Assembly (NCBI GenBank): GCA_031262635.1
Contig: JAISHN010000108.1
Coordinates: 1 to 20,320 of the forward strand
Source of the DNA: Holosporaceae bacterium
Lineage (GTDB): Bacteria > Pseudomonadota > Alphaproteobacteria > UBA3830
Reading direction: 5' to 3'
Length of the DNA: 20,320 nt
Below are positions 14,247 through 20,320 of this stretch, one piece after another. The position numbers were made by a program, and so were the translations under genes. The notes under the pieces are model-generated. The model was not told the DNA's origin and ran no database searches. It saw nothing but the letters and a program-made list of their open reading frames with translations. The stretch's first letter is position 1; each line of letters starts with the position of its first letter.

Positions 14247-14255
14247 TCCGACGTT

Positions 14256-14924
14256 ATGCGAAAATTGTATCATTATCCGCTCTGCGGATTTAGCCGAATG
14301 GTTCGAGTTTATTTAAAAGAAAAACAGCTTGACTGCGAGTTAGTCGTAGATTATCCCTGGGATCGGAAACATGTTTTCCACGAGCGGCATTTTTTTTCCG
14401 ATCTTCCTACTTTCGTAGACTTAAACGGCTCTATTTTCGAAGGATGGTACGCCATAATCGAGTACTTGGAACAGTCTTATAGAAAAAACTCCATGTTTGG
14501 CGCGTCTTCGAAAGATAAAGCCGAAACTCGCAGAATTACGGCTTTGTTTAACGAAGCGTTCTACGCCGACGTTACAAAAAACGTCGTTTTTGAAAAAGTA
14601 ATAAAAAGACACATCGAACATTCTTCGCCGGATTCGTCGAGCATAAGAAAAGGCAACGACGCGATAAAAAAATACTTCGAGCATATCGCTTGGCTTACGG
14701 ATTGCAGAAATTGGCTGGCGGGAAACGAATTTTCGCTCGCAGACGTCGCCGCGGCCGCGCAAATTTCCTGCGTCGATTACGTCGGTTCCGTAAAATGGGA
14801 GGATTTTCCAAAAGTAAAAGACTGGTATGTTAGGATAAAATCGCGTCCGTCTTTCCGTGAAATATTAGTCGACAGAATCTCAAACGTCGCGCCGCCGAGT
14901 TATTATCAAGAGTTGGATTTTTGA
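14256..14924 (+). CDS. GST-fold protein, FzlA-like (alphaproteobacterial division-associated family)
   Basis: A 222-residue cytosolic glutathione-S-transferase fold protein. The N-terminal thioredoxin-like domain begins MRKLYHYPLCGFSRMVRVYLKEKQ and the helical domain includes NWLAGNEFSLADVAAAAQISCVDYVG and WYVRIKSRPSFREIL. The tail APPSYYQELDF is characteristic of a family conserved in alphaproteobacteria. I believe it includes Caulobacter FzlA, an FtsZ-binding regulator of constriction, but I make that link from memory of the family and not from a search. Enzymatic GST activity is doubtful: the thiolase-like site residues of classical GSTs are not obvious. The stop overlaps the lnt start (TGATG), so the two genes are coupled. 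No ribosome binding site is seen and the message may be nearly leaderless. Confidence 0.75.
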   Translation: MRKLYHYPLCGFSRMVRVYLKEKQLDCELVVDYPWDRKHVFHERHFFSDLPTFVDLNGSIFEGWYAIIEYLEQSYRKNSMFGASSKDKAETRRITALFNEAFYADVTKNVVFEKVIKRHIEHSSPDSSSIRKGNDAIKKYFEHIAWLTDCRNWLAGNEFSLADVAAAAQISCVDYVGSVKWEDFPKVKDWYVRIKSRPSFREILVDRISNVAPPSYYQELDF

Positions 14925-16426
14925 TGAATTTTAAAAAACCCGCTTTCTTCGGTCTCGCGACGGCGTTGTCTTTCGCTCCATTTAATGTATTTCCAATATT
15001 TATAGCGACGTTCGCTTGGCTGTTTGTAAAAATATTCGAAAGCAAAGACGTAAAAAAACTGCTTGCGGAAAGTTTTTGTTTCTTTTTCTTTTGGCATCTC
15101 GCGTGCCTTTATTGGATTGCGTATCCGTTAACGTTCGATAGTAAGCATTGGATATTGATCCCGTTTGCTATTACGTTAATTCCCGCGTATCTGTCGCTAT
15201 GGCTGCTTGCGGCGGTATTGATAACTAAACTAATTCAACGCGTTAAATTCGTCGACGAATTTTTGCTTCCCGTATTCTCGGCGGCGGCGTTTTGCTGTTC
15301 GATCTGGATTTATTCAAACTATCTGCCTGGATTTCCTTGGATATTGCCGGCGTATATTTGGAATTGCCATGAGATTTTCATGCAAACTTTGAGTTTGTAC
15401 GGCGCGGATGGACTAAATTTTACGACGCTGCTGATTTCCTTTTATTTTGGATCGTTTTTCGTATGTCGCAAACGCGGAAATACAAAAAAAGCGATAGTTT
15501 TGGTTTCAATTTCAGTCGGTTTGCTCTTGTTCATCGCGCTATTTGGCTGGCGCAGACTAGCGAACAATCCAGTCGAATTCATCGATAAGAGGATAAGAAT
15601 AATTCAATGCGCTATTCCGCAGGAAGAAAAAAACGACGGGAAATTTGCTTTTACGAATTTAAGAAAGCACCTAGAAAAAAGTCGCGGCGAGTCGAAAGCG
15701 GACTTCGTCGTCTGGCCGGAAGCGTCCGTTCCGTATTTATATAGAGAGGATTTCGAACAGCTCAACGATTACCTAAAGTCCCCGCTGAACGAGGGCGAGT
15801 ATTTGCTGGCCGGAGCGGTAAGAAAAGATTTAGCGACTGAAAAAATTTACAATAGCGTCGTCGTTATAAATTGCTTCGGAAAAAACGTCTCAAACTACGA
15901 TAAATCCCGTTTGGTTCCTTTTGGAGAATACGTTCCGTTTCGGAAATATCTTCCGTTTCAAAGCGTCGCCGTCGATATTGGAGATTTTGACAGGGGAAAC
16001 GCGTCGGCAAATGTTCTCGAACTTAACGGCGTAAAAATCGCCTTCGCGGTTTGCTATGAAATCGCGTTTCCTCGCGAGATTTTTAACGCGCCGGTCGATT
16101 TAATCGTGAACGTAACGAACGACGGCTGGTTCGGACTCACGACGGAACCGTTTCAACATCTGCAAATTACAAAAGCCGCCGCGATTGAAAGGGGCATCCC
16201 TATAGCTCGAGCGACAAATTCTGGAATCAGCGCCGTCTTCGACGCGTATGGAAGAGAGATCGCGCGAATTCCAATAAACCAAGCCGGAGTTATCGAAGTA
16301 AATATACCTAAGAAAGCCGCGGACGTTTTTTCTTCTCGTCATCCTTGCGAGCGGAGCAAAGCGAAGCGAGGATCCAGAAAAATGGATGATTTCCACTGGA
16401 TCCTCGGGTTTTCAGCCCAAGGATGA
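14924..16426 (+). CDS. lnt: Apolipoprotein N-acyltransferase with repeat-derived C-terminus
   Basis: Inner-membrane enzyme that adds the third acyl chain to lipoproteins, needed for Lol transport to the outer membrane. N-terminal membrane segments (about 1-205) are followed by the nitrilase domain with the catalytic triad: Glu266 in VVWPEAS, Lys327 in YDKSRLVPFGEYVPF and Cys377 in FAVCYEIAFP. NVTNDGWFG and LQITKAAAIERGIPIARATNSGISA are also typical. The normal family end, a PTxYxRxGD-like stretch and a last membrane helix, is missing. From about codon 470 (FSSRHPCERSKAKRG) to the stop the protein is translated from palindromic repeat E. The TTG at 14921 is in frame, but the ATG at 14924 overlapping the preceding stop is the likely start. 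The catalytic domain is complete; function without the last helix is uncertain. Confidence 0.92.
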   Translation: MNFKKPAFFGLATALSFAPFNVFPIFIATFAWLFVKIFESKDVKKLLAESFCFFFFWHLACLYWIAYPLTFDSKHWILIPFAITLIPAYLSLWLLAAVLITKLIQRVKFVDEFLLPVFSAAAFCCSIWIYSNYLPGFPWILPAYIWNCHEIFMQTLSLYGADGLNFTTLLISFYFGSFFVCRKRGNTKKAIVLVSISVGLLLFIALFGWRRLANNPVEFIDKRIRIIQCAIPQEEKNDGKFAFTNLRKHLEKSRGESKADFVVWPEASVPYLYREDFEQLNDYLKSPLNEGEYLLAGAVRKDLATEKIYNSVVVINCFGKNVSNYDKSRLVPFGEYVPFRKYLPFQSVAVDIGDFDRGNASANVLELNGVKIAFAVCYEIAFPREIFNAPVDLIVNVTNDGWFGLTTEPFQHLQITKAAAIERGIPIARATNSGISAVFDAYGREIARIPINQAGVIEVNIPKKAADVFSSRHPCERSKAKRGSRKMDDFHWILGFSAQG

Positions 16427-16430
16427 CGAG
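16335..16430. repeat. Palindromic repeat E, overlapping the lnt 3' end
   Basis: Runs from CTCGTCATCCTTGCGAGCGG to CCAAGGATGACGAG, with GAGGATCCAG facing CTGGATCCTC: the same family as C. About 90 of its bases lie inside the lnt reading frame and provide its last codons and stop. Confidence 0.85.
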
Positions 16431-16511
16431 ACTGAGCAACTCTCTTATGATGTAAGTTTTAAGCCAAGGATAATGTAGAGGCAGGATCCGCCCGCCCCTT
16501 ATGCTCCCTTT

Positions 16512-16603
16512 TCGTCATCCTGAAGGCCGCTTGCGGCCGAAGGATCCAAACGATTTTCATGCGTCATCGCCGTCTGGATCCTTCGCTTCGCTCAGGATGA
16601 CGG
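16512..16603. repeat. Palindromic repeat F
   Basis: Runs from TCGTCATCCTGAAGG to GCTCAGGATGACGG, with CGAAGGATCC opposite GGATCCTTCG. It is in the 260-base space between the convergent lnt and coiled-coil genes, where it could form the 3' end of either transcript. The 78-codon plus-strand frame over F and G is repeat translation. Confidence 0.8.
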
Positions 16604-16625
16604 AAAAGAAGCGGCTGCATCATTC

Positions 16626-16675
16626 TCGTCATCCTTGCAAGCGGAGCGAAGCGAAGATTCAGAAGTTGCTGAAAA
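16626..16675. repeat. Partial palindromic repeat G
   Basis: Carries only the left half of the C/E family (TCGTCATCCTTGCAAGCGG, GCGAAGCGAAGATTCAGAAG). The right half is missing and the GGATCC core is altered to GATTC. It ends next to the stop codon of the 298-residue coiled-coil gene (16689-16687), so it may have been truncated by whatever event brought that gene cluster. Confidence 0.65.
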
Positions 16676-16686
16676 TCTCACTATTG

Positions 16687-17583
16687 TTAGTAACGAGTTG
16701 GGATCATTACGCCGTCAAATGGCGAGTAATTTTGTAACCATTTTATAGCCGCTAATGCAATAGGAAGCGGAGTTTCCTTGGCCGTTGCGCGTTGCGGTAA
16801 AAGATAACGCCACAACAACCAACCGCCAGTTAATAATGCTGCTGCGCCTCCTAGATAGGTTAACGGTTTTCTCCATCCCCAAACGGCAGTAGGAGTTATA
16901 GGATGCGCTATGTTGAGAGCTTCAGCAACTTGCTCGACCGCCGCTTTCGGCTCATCTGGAGCGTTAAATTCCGCCGGTGCTTTTATCTGGAGCAATTCAT
17001 CGCCTTGTTGAGTTAACTCACCGCGTAAGCGATCCAAAGTGGCTCGTAGATCTGCGACAGTTGTTTTTAGTTCATTTATTTCTGTTGTTAACGCTTCAAT
17101 TTGTTCGTCCCTACTATCCAACTTTTTTTGCATACGAGTCTGATCTGCAGTCAAATCGCGGACGCGTTGTGAAGTCGTTGATAATTCGCTGTTCAACTGT
17201 TCAGTATCATAACGCGCGGCTGCTAGCTGGCTTTCTAAATCGTTTATTCTTGAGAGCGCAGCAGTTAATTCTGCCTTTGTTTGATTAAGTTGAGCTGATA
17301 GCGTCAATGAGCTGGCAACTTGCGGTTCTATAGCAAGTTGAGCGACATTTTGTTCTAGCAGACATTCTTTTCTAGTCGGGGCGACGTTAGCGACGTCGCC
17401 GGTAGCCGCCGTCGAACGCTCAGGGGTAGCTTGCACAGCAACAGTAGTCTTCTGCACAACTGGACAAGTAGTCGGTAGCGTAATTATCGCAGCGCCCCAA
17501 TCTTTGGAAGCAGCTACTAAAAGGCTAGCGCTTAAAGACAAATAACATGACGCAATAATTAAAAATGCCAAAACTTTTTTCAT
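16687..17583 (-). CDS. Secreted coiled-coil protein with C-terminal membrane helix (paralog 1)
   Basis: Not a family I recognise. The 298-residue product has a signal peptide (MKKVLAFLIIASCYLSLSAS, to about residue 25), a low-complexity linker with TLPTTCPVVQK, then AIEPQVA and a long heptad-rich coiled coil (about 93-200). A Pro/Ala segment precedes one hydrophobic helix (240-262, LTYLGGAAALLTGGWLLWRY) and a 35-residue tail. It would span the periplasm from an inner-membrane anchor, or be surface-exposed if exported further. The first 40 residues and the IEPQ motif closely match the next gene upstream (17625-18092), showing duplication. An AAGAGGAGAA sequence precedes the ATG at a slightly long distance. 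It is the last gene of a three-gene minus-strand unit led by an outer-membrane-type protein. Confidence 0.65.
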   Translation of the reverse strand: MKKVLAFLIIASCYLSLSASLLVAASKDWGAAIITLPTTCPVVQKTTVAVQATPERSTAATGDVANVAPTRKECLLEQNVAQLAIEPQVASSLTLSAQLNQTKAELTAALSRINDLESQLAAARYDTEQLNSELSTTSQRVRDLTADQTRMQKKLDSRDEQIEALTTEINELKTTVADLRATLDRLRGELTQQGDELLQIKAPAEFNAPDEPKAAVEQVAEALNIAHPITPTAVWGWRKPLTYLGGAAALLTGGWLLWRYLLPQRATAKETPLPIALAAIKWLQNYSPFDGVMIPTRY

Positions 17584-17624
17584 ATTTACTCTTATTCTCC
17601 TCTTATCGCCGCGGCTTTCTGTGC

Positions 17625-18092
17625 CTAACTTCGATTGTGTGGGCTAAGCGCGAGTGCCCCTTCACAGAGTTTCCTCACATTGGTGCATCTTGTTTTTAAA
17701 TTTTCATAGTTCTTTTGAAGTTCGTCTCTTTCTTCTGTCACCTGTGCTAGTTCTTCACGAGCAGCTGCTAACCGCATTGATGATCTAGCCTGTCGCGTAA
17801 CAGCAGCCGATAATTCTTGTTGTAACGTAGTTAAGTTGCCCGCAATTTGCGGCTCTATGTCAACATGAGTAAATGTTTCTATTTCAAAACGCTTAAGCTG
17901 GGTTTCAGTCATTGCATCTGTAAGAGTTGGCGGTGCTGGTGGCGCTGTTTGTACGTATACGGGACGCTCGATTATACGAGTTATAGTAGGTAACGTAATG
18001 TGAGCAGCGCCTGAATCTTTGGAAGTAGTCGCCATGTTATTAAATGACAGTAAACATGATGCAAAAACTAAAAATGCCAAAACTCTTTTCAT
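17625..18092 (-). CDS. Secreted coiled-coil protein (paralog 2, short)
   Basis: A 155-residue exported protein of unknown function. It begins MKRVLAFLVFASCLLSF, nearly the signal peptide of paralog 1, and shares SKDxGAAxITLPT and IEPQ(I/V)A with it. A coiled coil covers about 85-138. It lacks the long coil and the membrane helix of paralog 1. GAGGAG (18104-18099) six bases ahead of ATG 18092 decides the start over an in-frame TTG two codons upstream. The OMP-like gene stop is 20 bases upstream, so the genes are cotranscribed. Either the short copy lost its 3' half or the long one gained it. Confidence 0.65.
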   Translation of the reverse strand: MKRVLAFLVFASCLLSFNNMATTSKDSGAAHITLPTITRIIERPVYVQTAPPAPPTLTDAMTETQLKRFEIETFTHVDIEPQIAGNLTTLQQELSAAVTRQARSSMRLAAAREELAQVTEERDELQKNYENLKTRCTNVRKLCEGALALSPHNRS

Positions 18093-18112
18093 AGTCAACT
18101 CCTCAACTAAGA

Positions 18113-19111
18113 CTAATGCTGCGGCCTATAGACAAGCATAATGCGAATAACATATCCCTTTGTTCTTAATCGCATTTTGGCGCTGTGTGTAACGTAAATT
18201 GTATTTCCCGCAGGAGCAACGCCGTTTAATAACCCAATTCTATGGATTGTTTCTTTTTCTTTAAAATAGTCACTCTTTTCCGTCTGGAACTTATAGTCGA
18301 ACTCTAAACGGGCAAACATAGAACTCGCGATCATTCGTTCTATACCAAAGCCAACTAAAGGAGATAATTTTTTAAGCTTGACTTTTGAACTTGAAACTAA
18401 CTCTTTTTCTTTTGCTTGAGCTTCTGATTGAACGTAGGCGGCGCCAACTCTTATATACAAAAGAGAGTCTAACAATTCGCTGTAAATGCCGATACGCGCG
18501 GCAAAACTCGGGGTAAACCCATAAATTTTACTATCAATCACGCCATAACTGCAAAAACCAGAATCTACAGAGGAGTGCTTTTTATTCGACGAATAATCAA
18601 TTGATAAATCCACTCCAAGATATATTGAATTATCGTTCAAAAAAGCGCCGTAGCCTACGCTTGCCGAACCGCCAAGTTTACAAGATCTATTATTTGCTAC
18701 TCTTTTATTAAAAAGACCTGATGCTTCAAAACCAGAAAGCGTAGTTCCATCACAATTAAAATTGCGTACCGAGGATACGCCTCGCACATTGAGGTTAGTT
18801 GCCAGTTCGCCTAAAAGATGATTTTCAATATATGGATACACAGTGTTCCTAACATTGATTCCCGGCCCATCGTAAGTATAAGTATTCTCCACATTAGTTA
18901 GATCGTTAGATATGCCGGATTGAATTAAGCCGGCGGCGACGTAGCCTCCTCTGAAAGCGTCGCGGCCGCTATTTTTACGATCATTATTTTTATCGCGCTC
19001 CTGCTTTGCGTCGGAAGTCTCGGTCTCGTTTTGAGGGGTATTTTCGACGGATTGCGAGAAACAATTGCTAAAAAGCGCCGCCGATAAAAATATAAACGCT
19101 ATTTTATTCAT
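18113..19111 (-). CDS. Outer-membrane beta-barrel-like protein, unknown family
   Basis: A 332-residue exported protein. The signal peptide covers about the first 22 residues (MNKIAFIFLSAALFSNCFSQ); there is no proper lipobox because Asn precedes the Cys. A charged, disordered linker (about 23-50, rich in N, K, D, E) is followed by alternating hydrophobic/polar strands from FRGGYVAAGLIQSGI to the end, including KLGGSASVGYGAFL, IYLGVDLSIDYSS, LLYIRVGAAYV and FARLEFDYKFQ, closing with YVIRIMLVYRPQH. The glycine/aromatic spacing resembles an OmpA/OMP_b-brl type porin-like barrel. It resembles the surface antigens of intracellular alphaproteobacteria in style, but no specific family is recognised. 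ATG 19111 after GTTGGATAAA is preferred over an in-frame TTG at 19120. It heads the operon with the two coiled-coil genes. Confidence 0.65.
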   Translation of the reverse strand: MNKIAFIFLSAALFSNCFSQSVENTPQNETETSDAKQERDKNNDRKNSGRDAFRGGYVAAGLIQSGISNDLTNVENTYTYDGPGINVRNTVYPYIENHLLGELATNLNVRGVSSVRNFNCDGTTLSGFEASGLFNKRVANNRSCKLGGSASVGYGAFLNDNSIYLGVDLSIDYSSNKKHSSVDSGFCSYGVIDSKIYGFTPSFAARIGIYSELLDSLLYIRVGAAYVQSEAQAKEKELVSSSKVKLKKLSPLVGFGIERMIASSMFARLEFDYKFQTEKSDYFKEKETIHRIGLLNGVAPAGNTIYVTHSAKMRLRTKGYVIRIMLVYRPQH

Positions 19112-19147
19112 TTTATCCAACTATTTTTAAACTACATAAACTATACT

Positions 19148-19175
19148 ATTCTACAATTATTATTCTATAATTCAA
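19148..19175 (-). promoter_or_regulatory. Promoter of the OMP/coiled-coil operon
   Basis: On the minus strand TTGAAT (19175-19170), 16 bases, TAGAAT (19153-19148). The -10 box has one mismatch. Start near 19141 gives a leader of about 30 bases with GGAT as weak ribosome binding site. The whole stretch 19112-19210 is AT-rich, so alternatives exist. Confidence 0.45.
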
Positions 19176-19225
19176 TAGAATTATTAAGATTTATTAACTT
19201 TTTTATTTTTAGAAGCAATCGATTA

Positions 19226-19357
19226 GGTTGCGTTAGGAAAAATTTTGTTCGTCGTCCCTTTCCGTCATCCTGAGCAAAGCGAAGGATCCAGACGGCGGAG
19301 ACGCGTCATGGGCGCCTGGATCCCCTTCGGTCGCGAGCGGCTTCGAAGACGACGAAC
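19226..19357 (+). repeat. Dispersed repeat copy H
   Basis: Begins TA|GGTTGCGTTAGGAAAAAT and TTTGTTCGTCGTCC, follows B closely through GAGCAAAGCGAAGGATCCAG, then differs. The right end GAAGACGACGAACTGG is the approximate inverse of the GTTCGTCGTC at the left, so this copy folds on itself over about 110 bases. It lies between the divergent OMP-like and SulP genes. The remaining intergenic bases to 19454 show nothing recognisable. Confidence 0.75.
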
Positions 19358-19454
19358 TGGCAATTCAGATTTTTTTTGCTGGAATACGGGTTTTAATTCG
19401 TTATTCGGGCTTTAAAATAACCAAAGCAGGCGCGTTTCGTTATCGGCGATCGGC

Positions 19455-19483
19455 TTTTCAAGCAAAGTTCGCGCGTATATAAT
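19455..19483 (+). promoter_or_regulatory. Promoter of the SulP gene
   Basis: TTTTCA (19455-19460), 17 bases, then a perfect TATAAT (19478-19483). Start near 19490 would give a leader of about 24 bases. There is no clear Shine-Dalgarno sequence before the ATG at 19514. Confidence 0.5.
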
Positions 19484-19513
19484 ACCGCCCATTTTGATCG
19501 ATAGGCCTTCTTT

Positions 19514-20320
19514 ATGAGTCGAATTATTCCGCGAGAATGGACTCCTGAAATCTTTCTTTCTTTGAAAAAATACTCCATGCGTTCGTTTTTATGCGACGCG
19601 AGGGCCGGAGCGTTAGTTTCCGTAGTGGCGTTTCCGCTGTTTATGACCTTCGCGATAGCGTCTGGAGCGTCGCCGAGCGTCGGAATAAAGACTTGCGTTA
19701 TCGCCGGCGCGTTAGTTTGCTTATTCGGCGGGGCGAAATTCCAAATAGTCGGGCCTACCGGAGCCTTCGCCATGATCGTCGCCGACATAATCAGAGACTA
19801 CGGCTTTGAAGGCATGGCGACCGCGTTGATAATGGCCGGAATCATTATGATTTTACTCGGCGCGACCAAGATAGGCGATCTAATTCATTATATTCCATAT
19901 CCGATCACCGCCGGCTTTACCGCGGGAATAGGCCTGTCGATTATCGGTTCGCAGCTTAGCGGATTTCTCGGACTGAACTTAACGTCCGTTCCGAGCAATT
20001 TCATCAACGGCATAACGCGCTGCGCGGCTAATTTGGATACGATCAATTTTTACTCGTTTGGACTGGCGCTTTTCTCGCTAATATTTTTAGAAACCATGCA
20101 AAAATATCGCCCAAAAGCTCCGAGATACTTCTTCGTACTGGTTTTTGGAGTTGTTTTCTCTTTGGTTTTCAAAGACGTAGGAATGCAGACCATCGGAGGA
20201 AAATTTGGCGGCGTTTCCTGTTCGATTCCGGTTTTCTCTCTTCCGTCCGTCGAGGCGTTTTCCGTAGACAATCTGAAAAAGCTGTTTCCGTCGGCGTTTG
20301 CGATCGCGTTTTTAGGAAGT
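19514..20320 (+). CDS. SulP-family inorganic anion transporter (3' end outside window)
   Basis: Inner-membrane transporter of the SLC26/SulP family, which moves sulfate, bicarbonate or dicarboxylates. The frame is open from ATG 19514 to the window end, 269 codons. After a short cytosolic start (MSRIIPREWTPEIFLSLKKY) come the first transmembrane segments with the family hallmarks: RAGALVSVVAFPLFMTFAIASG (about 30-51), FQIVGPTGAFAMIVA (76-90), and IPYPITAGFTAGIGLSIIGS around 125-145. The cytosolic STAS domain, if present, is beyond the window. The substrate cannot be read from this portion. It has its own promoter next to repeat H and is divergent from the OMP-like operon. Composition matches the core genes. 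Confidence 0.88.
   Translation, partial: MSRIIPREWTPEIFLSLKKYSMRSFLCDARAGALVSVVAFPLFMTFAIASGASPSVGIKTCVIAGALVCLFGGAKFQIVGPTGAFAMIVADIIRDYGFEGMATALIMAGIIMILLGATKIGDLIHYIPYPITAGFTAGIGLSIIGSQLSGFLGLNLTSVPSNFINGITRCAANLDTINFYSFGLALFSLIFLETMQKYRPKAPRYFFVLVFGVVFSLVFKDVGMQTIGGKFGGVSCSIPVFSLPSVEAFSVDNLKKLFPSAFAIAFLGS

Noticed and set aside
16501..16737. 78-codon plus-strand frame
   Set aside because: Translation of repeats F and G, antisense to the end of the coiled-coil gene.
19393..19788. 131-codon minus-strand frame
   Set aside because: Antisense to the SulP transporter, whose transmembrane sequence is clearly the coding strand.

Overview
The window reads as chromosomal DNA of a Gram-negative bacterium, most likely an alphaproteobacterium. 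Three things point there: an N-acetylmuramoyl-L-alanine amidase gene overlapping a class A penicillin-binding protein gene, a GST-fold protein with the PPSYYQELDF-type tail of the alphaproteobacterial FzlA-like family, and outer-membrane genes (lnt, rlpA, a beta-barrel protein). The many dispersed palindromes, an IS remnant and several secreted proteins of unknown role would suit a host-associated lineage (Rickettsiales or Holosporales-like), but that placement is inference. No rRNA, tRNA or CRISPR array was seen.

Layout. 1-2200 is an accessory patch: the 3' half of an IS5-like transposase, then a strikingly AT-rich gene on the minus strand for a DUF6119/TIGR04141 'sporadically distributed' protein whose stop codon sits on the IS end. 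2400-5790 is an envelope operon (amidase, PBP1A). 5946-8400 on the minus strand holds ffh (SRP GTPase) and a coupled acyltransferase-3 gene interrupted by an in-frame TAA, followed by a secreted LRR gene (8481-9362). 9606-11615 is recG, flanked by repeats. 11616-12288 is a repeat cluster with a MITE-like element and inverted relatives. 12289-16426 on the plus strand carries rlpA, coaB, coaC, the FzlA-like gene and lnt. 16687-19111 on the minus strand is a three-gene unit: an outer-membrane-type protein and two paralogous secreted coiled-coil proteins. A SulP anion transporter runs off the right edge.

The core genes deal mainly with the envelope and division (peptidoglycan synthesis and cleavage, lipoprotein acylation, SRP targeting, possibly FtsZ control), plus DNA repair and CoA synthesis. 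The coenzyme A step is encoded by separate CoaB and CoaC proteins of the Streptococcus type rather than the usual bifunctional CoaBC. The accessory layer consists of repeats that have shaped gene ends: one supplies the last ~30 codons of lnt, one sits directly before recG and fakes a longer N-terminus, and the IS provides the stop of the DUF6119 gene.
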